Source: Candidatus Nanohalarchaeota archaeon
GTDB taxonomy: Archaea > EX4484-52
Assembly (NCBI GenBank): GCA_003660905.1
Contig: QMVB01000035.1
Location: 1-8,509, forward strand
Direction: 5' to 3'
DNA: 8,509 nucleotides
A model generated the notes under the pieces. That model was given only the letters and a program-made list of their open reading frames with translations, was not told the origin of the DNA and ran no database searches. Shown piece after piece: positions 1 through 6,705 of the stretch. Every line of letters starts with the position of its first letter. Position 1 is the first letter of the stretch. A program made the translations under genes and the position numbers.

Positions 1-561
1 GAAGGACAGATAGGACCGGATGATTTTTATTCTGTTCCCTGTGTGGTTCCGTTGAGTTTGTTTTTAGAAAGACTGCACAACAGGCAGATGACCAAATTAT
101 CCTGCCATCCCGCATGCGGTTCTGCAACATACATTTATGCAGAAGACGGGAAAATAATCCCGATAACAAGATTTGTTGATGTTGATGGCTTTTTTGATTT
201 AATAAGGCAGATAAATGAAGATGGAGAAAAAAATCACAGTGTCTGGAAAGCAAAAGCAATGAATAAAATTGCAAAAGGAATTCCAGGATTGATTAATAAA
301 GAAAAAATGCCGGAATCAATAAATATAGCCGAACTTGTGATTAGTTTTTTGAAAGGAAATATCAAAGCAGAAGAAGAATTTGCTAAAAAATCAATGCTAA
401 TTGGCGCCATGCATTTTATGGACAGGTATAATTTCGACTGCCAGAGAGTCCAGAGGTGCATTATTCATTATTCCACACCAGATGACAGGATAATTCCTTT
501 TTGCTCATATAATGCTATTCACAGGCCGATTGTAGAAAAAAAATTCAGCAAAGATTTATAA
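1..561 (+). CDS. Tes-type radical SAM protein, C-terminal part (5' end outside window)
   Basis: The frame is open from the first base, so this is the last 186 residues of a longer protein; the GTG at 43 is internal. Visible motifs are IGPDDFYSVPC at 4-14, LSCHPACGSATYIY around 33-46, MDRYNFDCQRVQRC around 140-153 and IHYSTPDDRIIPFCSYN around 155-171. Cysteines fall at 14, 35, 39, 147, 153 and 168. I recognise this as the C-terminal end of the MJ0619/Tes group of radical SAM enzymes. Tes joins the phytanyl chains of archaeal lipids to form tetraether (GDGT) membrane lipids, using several iron-sulfur clusters; these late cysteines fit its auxiliary metal sites. The radical SAM CxxxCxxC lies upstream and cannot be seen. 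A related MoaA-like radical SAM enzyme with another substrate is the main alternative. The stop overlaps a TATA-like box for the next operon, 40 nt before padR. Confidence 0.8.
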   Translation, partial: EGQIGPDDFYSVPCVVPLSLFLERLHNRQMTKLSCHPACGSATYIYAEDGKIIPITRFVDVDGFFDLIRQINEDGEKNHSVWKAKAMNKIAKGIPGLINKEKMPESINIAELVISFLKGNIKAEEEFAKKSMLIGAMHFMDRYNFDCQRVQRCIIHYSTPDDRIIPFCSYNAIHRPIVEKKFSKDL

Positions 562-562
562 T
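555..562 (+). promoter_or_regulatory. TATA-like box of the PadR-RND operon
   Basis: TTTATAAT matches the archaeal TATA consensus and overlaps the stop codon of the preceding radical SAM gene. Initiation about 25 nt downstream would fall near 583-586, inside the palindrome at 578-596. That would give a leader of roughly 16-19 nt carrying GGTGAG (584-589) as a weak Shine-Dalgarno for the ATG at 602. Seen: motif and spacing. Inferred: the start site. Confidence 0.45.
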
Positions 563-563
563 A

Positions 564-596
564 CTATCGGCAATAGATATATCGGTGAGCGATATA
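564..596 (+). promoter_or_regulatory. Two adjacent dyads, candidate PadR operator
   Basis: The first dyad is CTAT-CGGCA-ATAG (564-576, 4-bp arms). The second is TATATCG-GTGAG-CGATATA (578-596, perfect 7-bp arms, 5-nt spacer). Both carry TATCGG and the same 5-nt spacing, as expected of a repeated site for a dimeric wHTH protein. The larger dyad covers the predicted start site and the possible ribosome-binding sequence of padR, so repressor binding would block initiation. PadR proteins commonly repress their own operon, but these arms do not match the classic bacterial ATGT-N8-ACAT operator. The role is inferred. Confidence 0.45.
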
Positions 597-601
597 ATAA
601 T

Positions 602-1114
602 ATGATAAAAGGATTTTTCAAGATAATAATACTAAAAAAACTAAACGAAAGAGACAGAAGCGGTTATGACCTGATTAAGGAAATAGAATCTCTTTTTGAA
701 AAAAAGCCGTCCGCCGGCTCAATTTATCCTATGCTTAAGGATTTGTTAGGCAAGGAGATGATAACATGCAAAGAAGAAGACCGCAGGAAAATATACAGCA
801 TAACAAAAAAAGGAAAAGAAACATTTGAGAGATTGCTAAAAGAAAAAGAAGAGATGATAGTAAAGCATATTGGTCTTGTCCGGATTCTAAAAGATATAAC
901 CGGGGAGGATATTGAGCACAATAAAGAGCTTTTTGAAAACGTAAAATTCAAGGAGGAACTATTTCTTAAAAATATAAGCGTCTGGATGTCTCTGAAAAAG
1001 ACAATAGAGGAAACAATACTGGACAAAAATGAAGAAAGGCAAAAGAGAGCAGTAGCATTGATTGAAAACGCAACAAGTCAATTAAAAAATATTTATAAAA
1101 AAAGGGAAGAATAA
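602..1114 (+). CDS. PadR-family transcriptional regulator
   Basis: This is a 170-aa cytoplasmic DNA-binding protein. Residues 1-70 carry the PadR winged-helix signature: a first helix ending in LKKLNERDRSGYDLIKEIE, then PSAGSIYPMLKDL as recognition region, then RRKIYSITKKGKETFERL as wing and start of the last helix. The remaining ~95 residues are charged and helical and fit the dimerisation/effector domain of longer PadR members. PadR proteins usually repress transport or stress operons and release DNA on binding a small hydrophobic ligand. Its TAA overlaps the ATG of the first RND gene by one base, so it is co-translated with the pump it probably controls. Two dyads lie directly upstream. 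The family call is secure; the ligand is unknown. Confidence 0.9.
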   Translation: MIKGFFKIIILKKLNERDRSGYDLIKEIESLFEKKPSAGSIYPMLKDLLGKEMITCKEEDRRKIYSITKKGKETFERLLKEKEEMIVKHIGLVRILKDITGEDIEHNKELFENVKFKEELFLKNISVWMSLKKTIEETILDKNEERQKRAVALIENATSQLKNIYKKREE

Positions 1115-2289
1115 TGGGTTTTTTAGAAAAGTGTCTGGAAAAGATAGCAATTTGGCAGAAAAAATATACTGTTGGTCTTTTTGTGCTGATTGTTTTGTTT
1201 ACTCTTTTTGTTGGGGTTGGAATAAAAGATATTTCTCTTCAGACAGATGTTTCAAAGGAAATGCCGCAGGATTTGCCTGTTTTCCAGCTGAACAATAAAA
1301 TTACAGATATTTTCGGTGGGCAGGACACAATTATTCTGCTGATAGAGCTGGATGATTCAGGAGATATAAAAAATACAATAAAAGACATAAGAGATCCGTA
1401 TATAATCCAGTCCTTGATTTACCTGGAAACAGTGCTTAATTCAGAAAGTGAAGTGGAGAGTGTAAATTCAGCTGCAAGATATTTTAGAAGCCCGTTTTAT
1501 ACAATTGAGCAGGTGAAAGCTATAATTGAAGCAAACCCAAAATCAAAGGCATTTTTTAGTGAAGATTACAAGTCAACTTTGGTTTTTGTTAAAGCAGATG
1601 TCGGCAAGGGAGAAGAAAAAATAATTAAATTAGCAAAATTAATTCAAAAAGATATTGATGCTGTGCCGATTCCAACAGGGATAAAAGTTTCAATAACAGG
1701 AAATCCGCCTATGCGTGTTGTTATCATGCAATTGCTGAGCCATGATGCCGCATACACTCTTTTTATCGCGGCAATTATCATTTTGTTTTTGCTTATATTT
1801 ATGCAAAAATCAATTACAAAAGGATTGCTTGTTTTTATGCCATTGATGCTGGGGCTTATCTGGACTATCGGATCTATGGGCTGGATGAAAATGCCTTTGT
1901 CTATTGCAACTGTAGGCATAGGAGCAATGATTCTGGGATTGGGCGTTGAATACGGTGTTTTTATGGTTAGCAGATACAAAGAAGAAAGAGAAAAAGGAAT
2001 GAGCCAGAAAGATTCTCTTAAAACAGCAGTTCCCGGGGTTGGCTCTGCAATTCTCGGTTCCGGTCTGACTACAATAATTGGCTTTATTGCCCTGACTGTT
2101 TCAACAATGCCTATGATGCAGAAACTAGGATTAAGCCTGGCTTTAGGAATTATATTTTGCCTGATTGCCGCTGTATTTGCGGCGCCGGTAATAATTTTGA
2201 TGGAAGAGGATTTTGAGTACTGGCATACGCATCGCAAGTACAGGGAATTATCTGTTAAAAAACAAAAACATGAGAGGATGATACGATGA
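1114..2289 (+). CDS. Half-size RND/MMPL transporter, subunit A
   Basis: This 391-aa membrane protein has the topology of one half of an RND permease. TM1 is at about 17-37, followed by an extracytoplasmic domain (~38-212) opening with the conserved DLPVFQLNNKITDIFGGQD region, then five TM segments at about 213-230, 236-256, 262-286, 310-330 and 338-363. TM4 contains GLGVEYG, the position where RND/MMPL proteins usually have Asp in the proton-relay pair; here it is Glu279-Tyr280. The C-terminus is basic and cytoplasmic. A full RND permease has about 12 TMs; half-size archaeal members such as MJ1562 are known. A second half-size RND gene overlaps the end of this one (ATG at 2286, TGA at 2287-2289), which suggests a heteromeric pump. 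AGGGA at 1103-1107 is a possible ribosome-binding site. The substrate cannot be read; lipids or hydrophobic compounds are plausible. Confidence 0.9.
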   Translation: MGFLEKCLEKIAIWQKKYTVGLFVLIVLFTLFVGVGIKDISLQTDVSKEMPQDLPVFQLNNKITDIFGGQDTIILLIELDDSGDIKNTIKDIRDPYIIQSLIYLETVLNSESEVESVNSAARYFRSPFYTIEQVKAIIEANPKSKAFFSEDYKSTLVFVKADVGKGEEKIIKLAKLIQKDIDAVPIPTGIKVSITGNPPMRVVIMQLLSHDAAYTLFIAAIIILFLLIFMQKSITKGLLVFMPLMLGLIWTIGSMGWMKMPLSIATVGIGAMILGLGVEYGVFMVSRYKEEREKGMSQKDSLKTAVPGVGSAILGSGLTTIIGFIALTVSTMPMMQKLGLSLALGIIFCLIAAVFAAPVIILMEEDFEYWHTHRKYRELSVKKQKHERMIR

Positions 2290-3398
2290 TGAGTTTAAAG
2301 AAATTAATTGACAAATATTCTTCTTTTGTATCTAAAAATACATATTTTATAATTTTCATGGTTTTGATTATTACTGTCTTTGCTTTTTTTGAAGCGCAGA
2401 CCATGCAGACAAAAAGCATGGACTACAAAGATATGCTTCCTGATGATATTGAGGTGATCCAGACGATGGACTTGATAAAAAACCAGTTTGGAGGAACAGA
2501 TTCTGTGATGATAGTGATTGAAATTGATCCGGAATACAAAGGCTCCAATGAAATCAGAGATATCCGGGAGCCGGAGGTTATAAGATATATTTATCTTCTC
2601 GGGGAAAGCGCAAGGCATATTGATGATGTAACCGGTGTTTCAAGCAGCGCAGAAATTTTAAAGAATATGAACAATGATCATCTTCCGAAAACAAAAAATA
2701 AAGTCATTGATTTATCTAAGGACAGTGCTTTAATAGGCAGATATATAAGCGAAGATTATGCCCTTTCAACAATAAGAATAAATCTCCGGGAGGATTTTGA
2801 CGAAGACCAAATATTGGTGGATTTGACAGATCTAATCAATGAAATTCCAAAACCATCCAGCTTAAAGGTGAGTTTGGCAGGACAGGATATCGCAATGCCA
2901 ATTATAAAAGAGCAACTAAAGCCGGATATGAAAAAAACATCAACTTTTTCATTGATAGGAATCATCATTGTGCTTTTGCTGTTGTTCCGGTCGGTAAAGC
3001 ATGGATTAATACCTCTTGCAACTATTGGAATAGGGATATTGTGGACATTTGGGTTTATTGCATTTATCGGAATGGGCATAAATTCTGCTACATCAGGAGT
3101 TATATCAATGATTATGGGAATCGGCATTGATTTTGGAATCCAGACAATTACGCGATTCAGGCAGGAACTGACAAGATACAATAAGCATCAGGCGATGGCA
3201 ATTACATTAGATGCTGTATTTATGCCGATGGCAACAACAACCCTTGCGGCTTTGATTGGATTCAAGGCAATGTCGCTGGGGGAACTTACTATGATGGGAG
3301 AAATGGGAACTATAATGAGTTATGGAATTGCAGCATGCTTTTTGGCTGCAATAACATTTCTCCCGGCTATTTTGATTATAACGCAAAAAGGTGAATAA
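2286..3398 (+). CDS. Half-size RND/MMPL transporter, subunit B
   Basis: This 370-aa protein is the partner of the preceding gene with the same layout. TM1 is at about 19-36, the extracytoplasmic domain at ~37-215 contains FGGTDSVMIVIEID, and five TMs lie at about 220-235, 240-262, 266-288, 312-330 and 338-366. The TM4 motif is GIGIDFG, with the usual acidic residue as Asp282 followed by Phe283 instead of Tyr. Subunit A has Glu-Tyr, so the two halves are not interchangeable at the likely proton-relay site. The two proteins share layout but clearly differ in sequence, so any duplication is old. GAGAGG (2272-2277) is 8 nt before ATG 2286, favouring that start over the adjacent ATG at 2289. The 4-nt overlap with subunit A suggests coupled translation. 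Function as one half of an exporter is inferred from family and context. Confidence 0.9.
   Translation: MMSLKKLIDKYSSFVSKNTYFIIFMVLIITVFAFFEAQTMQTKSMDYKDMLPDDIEVIQTMDLIKNQFGGTDSVMIVIEIDPEYKGSNEIRDIREPEVIRYIYLLGESARHIDDVTGVSSSAEILKNMNNDHLPKTKNKVIDLSKDSALIGRYISEDYALSTIRINLREDFDEDQILVDLTDLINEIPKPSSLKVSLAGQDIAMPIIKEQLKPDMKKTSTFSLIGIIIVLLLLFRSVKHGLIPLATIGIGILWTFGFIAFIGMGINSATSGVISMIMGIGIDFGIQTITRFRQELTRYNKHQAMAITLDAVFMPMATTTLAALIGFKAMSLGELTMMGEMGTIMSYGIAACFLAAITFLPAILIITQKGE
3389..3394 (+). promoter_or_regulatory. Shine-Dalgarno that sets the start of the Ig-like protein
   Basis: AGGTGA lies 5 nt before ATG 3400. An in-frame GTG at 3391 is part of this motif and so is unlikely to be the start. 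Choosing 3400 puts the start one base after the stop of RND subunit B. Confidence 0.6.
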
Positions 3399-3399
3399 A

Positions 3400-4668
3400 A
3401 TGAGAACAAAAAATATAACAATGATAATAATGACGGCAATAATATGCTCTGTTTTGTGGGCAACAACAATATCTGCGGATACTGCCTATGATTATGGCAT
3501 AACAAAAGCAACTCTGCTCAATCAGGAGCCTGATCCCGCAGAACAGGGAGACTATGTGGAAGTCCGGTTCAAAATAGAAAAGCCCGGGAGCGAACTGTTA
3601 GAAAATGTAGAATATTTTCTGGATGTTCAATATCCTTTTTCCTTTGATGCGAGCGATAAAGCTCTGAAAAAAATAGGATCGTGGTCAGGTCAGTCAGATG
3701 AAGATGAATTTTACACTCTGTATTATAAATTGAAAGTTGACCAAAATGCTCTTGAAGGCAATTATAAAGTAAATCTAAAGACAAAAAACTCTTTGACAGG
3801 CGGCAACTGGATAAGCAAAGAATATGAATTAAGAGTTGGCAAAAAAACAGAGGTTGCATTTGTTTTAGGGGCTTTAATCACAAAACCAACGAGCCTTACA
3901 GCAGATACAGATGAAGCGGAATTTCAGGTGGCAATAGAAAATATAGGAAATGAAAATGCACAGAATGTAATGACGGAACTTCAACTGCCCGATGGATTTA
4001 GTTCAAGCTACAGTTATTCAGATACCGCAAATTTGGGAACGATTGAAGCAGACGGAAGCAGTACAGCAACTTATTACATAGATGTAGATAAATATGTTGC
4101 AGTTGGGATGCACCGTGCAAATTTAACGATAAAATACAAGGAAGCAGACGATGACAATAATGTTTACCTGACAAAAATAATTCCTCTCGATATTTCTGTG
4201 AAAGGAAAACCGCAGTTTGAAATTGTTGGCACTTCTTTTAATCTGGATAAAATAACAGCGGGTTCGCAGGTGTTTCTGAAATTGAATGTAAAAAATACAG
4301 GGCAAAAAGAAGCGGATTCTGTTTCAATCCGGGCATTCAAGGAATCATCACAGCCATTTGAATTTGATGAGAAATCGGACTTTATTGGGAATCTAAAACC
4401 GCAGGATGAAGGAGAAGCTGTCCTGAAATTCAATGTCGAAAAAGAGGCAACGCCAAAAACATATATTCTGGATTTGGAAATAAGAAGCATTTATAATGAC
4501 CAGGTTATTGTTGAGGAGGAAAAAGTGCAGATAAAAGTTGAGAATGGAGAAAAAAAAACATTGCCTGACAATTTTACCGGCATTATGATTATTTTGCTGG
4601 TTGTGATTGGTCTTGCGATGGCAGGAGGATATTGGGCAGGGAAGAAAAAGAGATTAAAAAGTTCTTAA
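3400..4668 (+). CDS. Secreted, membrane-anchored Ig-like (COG1361/CARDB-type) protein of the RND operon
   Basis: The ATG at 3400 gives 422 residues. An N-terminal Sec signal peptide (about 1-26, ending TTISA before DTAYDYG) is followed by three similar Ig-like domains at about 27-147, 150-268 and 271-382. Each has the strand pattern typical of COG1361/NEW3/CARDB repeats: VEVRFKIEKPGSELLENV, FQVAIENIGNENAQNV and LKLNVKNTGQKEADSV. A C-terminal TM at about 393-413 ends in KKKRLKSS, so the protein is anchored with its domains outside the cell. Such proteins are often annotated as S-layer-domain proteins. Its place as the last gene of the PadR-RND operon, one base after the pump gene, suggests an extracytoplasmic partner of the pump, by analogy with adaptor subunits of bacterial RND systems. 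That role is inferred. A simple surface protein remains possible. Confidence 0.85.
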   Translation: MRTKNITMIIMTAIICSVLWATTISADTAYDYGITKATLLNQEPDPAEQGDYVEVRFKIEKPGSELLENVEYFLDVQYPFSFDASDKALKKIGSWSGQSDEDEFYTLYYKLKVDQNALEGNYKVNLKTKNSLTGGNWISKEYELRVGKKTEVAFVLGALITKPTSLTADTDEAEFQVAIENIGNENAQNVMTELQLPDGFSSSYSYSDTANLGTIEADGSSTATYYIDVDKYVAVGMHRANLTIKYKEADDDNNVYLTKIIPLDISVKGKPQFEIVGTSFNLDKITAGSQVFLKLNVKNTGQKEADSVSIRAFKESSQPFEFDEKSDFIGNLKPQDEGEAVLKFNVEKEATPKTYILDLEIRSIYNDQVIVEEEKVQIKVENGEKKTLPDNFTGIMIILLVVIGLAMAGGYWAGKKKRLKSS

Positions 4669-4775
4669 GAAGCTTGCCGTAATTCTTTTCTTAAATCTTG
4701 TGATAAATCTGCAATTGTTCCTTTAAAACTAAAACAATCACCGCAATAAAGACTGCAGTATGCAAGTGAATCCTC
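4665..4775 (-). pseudogene. Remnant of a DUF3795-like cysteine-motif gene
   Basis: The minus strand holds an open stretch of 36 codons that reads like a real protein: AYCSLYCGDCFSFKG followed by TIADLSQDLRKELRQAS, then TAA. I recognise the cysteine pattern CxxxCGDCF followed by an IADL..DLRKELR helix from the N-terminal part of DUF3795 proteins, whose function is unknown and which are normally well over 100 residues. Here the frame is closed by TGA directly upstream (4776-4778), has no start codon, and stops just after the helix at the end of the convergent Ig-like gene. It is therefore a broken fragment, not a working gene. The rest was probably lost by deletion. The family call is from memory; a chance match is unlikely given the length. 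Confidence 0.6.
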
Positions 4776-4783
4776 TCACTGCA
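4761..4783. other. Hairpin in the convergent gap
   Basis: TGC-a-AGTGA pairs with TCACT-GCA, giving 8 bp around an ATCCTC loop with one bulged A. The flanks also hold CTGCAGT (4753-4759) and ACTGCAG (4778-4784), an alternative 7-bp pairing. It overlaps the start of the DUF3795-like remnant, so it may be decayed coding sequence. A 3'-end RNA structure for the upstream operon is also possible. Confidence 0.3.
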
Positions 4784-4841
4784 GAGCAGCGGAACTTCAA
4801 AATAGAACATTACTATAACCTTGTTTTTAGTTTGGCCCAAT

Positions 4842-4868
4842 CACAGCAGAGCTGTGGGGATTTCTTTT
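4842..4868 (+). terminator. Possible terminator of the PadR-RND operon
   Basis: A perfect 6-bp stem, CACAGC-AGA-GCTGTG (4842-4856), is followed by GGGGA and a T-rich tract, TTTCTTTT (4861-4868). Earlier T-runs near 4824-4828 could also stop transcription, since archaeal termination depends mainly on U-tracts. It lies 174 nt past the operon's last stop codon. The rest of the 4669-4931 gap, apart from the DUF3795-like fragment and the 4761-4783 hairpin, shows no gene I can support. Confidence 0.3.
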
Positions 4869-4931
4869 AGATTAAATACCATTGATGCGCCGCATAGTAA
4901 TTGAAACGCACAAAAAGAGTTGTTGTTTAGA

Positions 4932-5405
4932 TTATAAATATGATTTTAAGAACAAGATTGCATTGAATCTAATCTTCCATGGCATTTTTGTTGCAATTCC
5001 AGCAGCCAAAAGCTTCATGCTGTTTCTTTGACCGTATGCTTTATCTGCAAATACAAGATTGTTGTGTTTCATAGAAATTTCTATGTCATAATCGTCTTCG
5101 ATATTACAGTTTATTATTACCTGTCCGCTGTCTGTTATTTTTACAGCATATTCGTATGTGCATCTGCCCTTTTTTATTTTAACAATAGCATTATTGTGAT
5201 TGTTCTTTTCTGCAAAATCAAGGAGTTTCTTACTGATATAAGTGTTGTTGTATTTATTCATTATCGTATCTATTGACTTATCAGATACGCATACAACAGT
5301 ATTTTGGCTTCCAAATAAGGATGACCAATTAAATCCAAATGCGAATGGAATTAAGAGAGATATAGCAAAAAAGCCAGCAATCATTCTTACTGCATTTCCT
5401 TTCAT
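4932..5405 (-). CDS. Small secreted protein of unknown function
   Basis: I do not recognise this family. Starting at ATG 5405 it has 157 residues: a signal peptide (MKGNAVRMIAGFF..., hydrophobic core about 8-24, probable cleavage near FAFG) and a mature part of about 133 residues. The mature part has three cysteines (39, 82, 100), a Lys/Asn-rich helix around 43-70, alternating beta-like strands (about 74-118), and a final amphipathic segment LLAAGIATKMPWKIRF. An odd cysteine count leaves one free or intermolecular. The strand-rich middle followed by a helix faintly recalls SCP2-like lipid-binding domains, but I would not assign it. An earlier in-frame ATG at 5423 is rejected because it overlaps the TATA-like box. 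Transcription probably starts at or next to the ATG, and the gene is likely monocistronic. Confidence 0.7.
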   Translation of the reverse strand: MKGNAVRMIAGFFAISLLIPFAFGFNWSSLFGSQNTVVCVSDKSIDTIMNKYNNTYISKKLLDFAEKNNHNNAIVKIKKGRCTYEYAVKITDSGQVIINCNIEDDYDIEISMKHNNLVFADKAYGQRNSMKLLAAGIATKMPWKIRFNAILFLKSYL

Positions 5406-5423
5406 AATAAAAAGAATAATCAA

Positions 5424-5431
5424 TATTTAAA
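5424..5431 (-). promoter_or_regulatory. TATA-like box of the small secreted protein
   Basis: On the minus strand the sequence TTTAAATA is centred about 22 nt upstream of ATG 5405, the spacing of a leaderless archaeal gene. There is no Shine-Dalgarno before that ATG. The T-run just upstream (CATTTTT) may also end the GH57 transcript. Confidence 0.5.
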
Positions 5432-5450
5432 AATGTTTTGTTTTTTCCAC

Positions 5451-6689
5451 TTAATCATAGTAACTGGATATAGCACTATCTAAATGAGACAGGGCGCCAA
5501 GCATGTTTTCAAATGCCTGGTGTGGCGTATCGTAAGGGCTGAAATATTTATGCACATCTCCATCGCCCCAGTATTTTGTGCACATATAATAAAGAAGGTC
5601 AGATGTCTGCAGGGTTCTCCATATTGCGGTAAGTTTTTCATTATTTATCGGCTTTACCTTTGCTTCTCTTTGCTTTATTTGGTCATAAACATATCTTTGC
5701 ATATCATTTCCAAGCCATGCAGAGCAGTCGCGCTCCAAATCTGCCCATGAATGCGTCGATAATTCTTCAACATCAATGATGCCCCTTTGAGGGTATCTTT
5801 CAATTACTTCTGTTGGGGTTGCAAAATCCATGTGGTCATATTTTATCACTTCATATGGCAGATACTTCATGAAATTAAATATGCCTGTATCTTCCCACTG
5901 GTGCTCGCCAAATGTCTCATAATCCATGAATAAATTGATTGTTTCTCCCTGGCATTCTTTTATCCATGAGCCGAATTTGTCTGCAGTAAGGGGCCATGTT
6001 TCAGCCCACTGCGCCGAAAATCTGTATGCAATGTCATCGCTTAGTTTATAGTGGCGGAGAAGTACAGATATATGGGAGTCCTCATCCTTTAATTTATATA
6101 TGTGCTCCGGGGAATAAGGAGGATTTACTAAAACCCGTTCAATGCCTTCTGCAAGTATCCCAAAATAGCCCATCTTCTCAACAGTTCTTGCAATGGCATT
6201 GTTGAACAGCAGTTCTGTATTCCTAAATACCTTTGCATCATATTTGAACAGTTCCCTTATTTTCTTGTTGTGCATCTGCACCTGCTCTCCAAATTCAGGT
6301 CTCTCTGTGTTTTTTCCCCAAAAACTTGAAAGAGAATGGTAATATGTCTCATTCAAGAATTCAACGCATCCTGTTTTTGAAAGCTCACGAAATGAATCTA
6401 TTACATCATCCATGCCGAACATCTCGAGCTGGTCTAAAAATATACCGGAAACAGAGTAGCTTATCTTGAATTTTTTTGTATCTTTTTTATACAGGTCAAT
6501 CTGGTCCAGCATTGTCCTGTTGGCAGGCATGTAGCATTTTCCCGCCACTTTTTTCATTACCTCTTTGTTTTTTTCATCAAAAAAAATTGCCTCTTCCAGT
6601 TCTTCCACGGATTTGGATTTTTTCATGTCAGAAAAATACTTTACTCTTCTTGGCTGGTGAACCTGGAAATAGAAGCATACTGAGACCAT
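5451..6689 (-). CDS. Glycoside hydrolase family 57 (alpha-amylase type)
   Basis: A complete 412-aa protein with no signal peptide, so cytoplasmic. The family's conserved regions appear in order: FQVHQP (8-13), SGIFLDQLE (81-89), VFRNTELLFNN (154-164) with the expected nucleophile Glu159, MDYETFGEHQW (255-265) with the expected acid/base Asp256, and STHSWADLERDCSAWLGN (311-328). FLNETYYHSL (111-120) is also typical of the MJ1611-like archaeal subgroup. These enzymes act on alpha-glucans such as glycogen or maltodextrins by a retaining mechanism on a (beta/alpha)7 barrel. Both catalytic residues are present, so activity is likely; the exact bond specificity (amylase, branching or transfer) is not readable. 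No other glycogen gene is in the window. The ATG at 6689 opens directly into the first strand (VSVCFYF). A TATA-like core about 24 nt upstream indicates a leaderless mRNA. Confidence 0.93.
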   Translation of the reverse strand: MVSVCFYFQVHQPRRVKYFSDMKKSKSVEELEEAIFFDEKNKEVMKKVAGKCYMPANRTMLDQIDLYKKDTKKFKISYSVSGIFLDQLEMFGMDDVIDSFRELSKTGCVEFLNETYYHSLSSFWGKNTERPEFGEQVQMHNKKIRELFKYDAKVFRNTELLFNNAIARTVEKMGYFGILAEGIERVLVNPPYSPEHIYKLKDEDSHISVLLRHYKLSDDIAYRFSAQWAETWPLTADKFGSWIKECQGETINLFMDYETFGEHQWEDTGIFNFMKYLPYEVIKYDHMDFATPTEVIERYPQRGIIDVEELSTHSWADLERDCSAWLGNDMQRYVYDQIKQREAKVKPINNEKLTAIWRTLQTSDLLYYMCTKYWGDGDVHKYFSPYDTPHQAFENMLGALSHLDSAISSYYD

Positions 6690-6705
6690 ATTTTTCTTGA
6701 AGCAA

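Noticed and set aside
43..561. GTG at 43 as the start of a separate 172-aa gene
   Set aside because: The frame is open to base 1 and the upstream residues (IGPDDFYSVPC) belong to the same Tes-type protein.
3391..3399. GTG 3391 as the start of the Ig-like protein
   Set aside because: It lies inside the AGGTGA motif that serves ATG 3400 and would add only three residues.
4703..4815. 37-codon minus-strand ORF starting MFYFEVPLLC in the convergent gap
   Set aside because: It overlaps the DUF3795-like fragment in another frame. That frame, not this one, shows family-like sequence; this one may only mark a frameshifted relic.
4900..4907. ATTGAAAC, the typical 3' end of many archaeal CRISPR repeats
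   Set aside because: It occurs once in the gap, with no repeated unit or spacer spacing.
4848..4931. Open minus-strand frame reading CAFQLLCGASMVFNLKEIPTALL before a TGA
   Set aside because: Short, no recognisable family, and length not unusual by chance; I could not support a gene or remnant.
5406..5423. ATG 5423 as the start of the small secreted protein
   Set aside because: It overlaps the TATA-like box and would put six hydrophobic residues before the normal signal peptide start.
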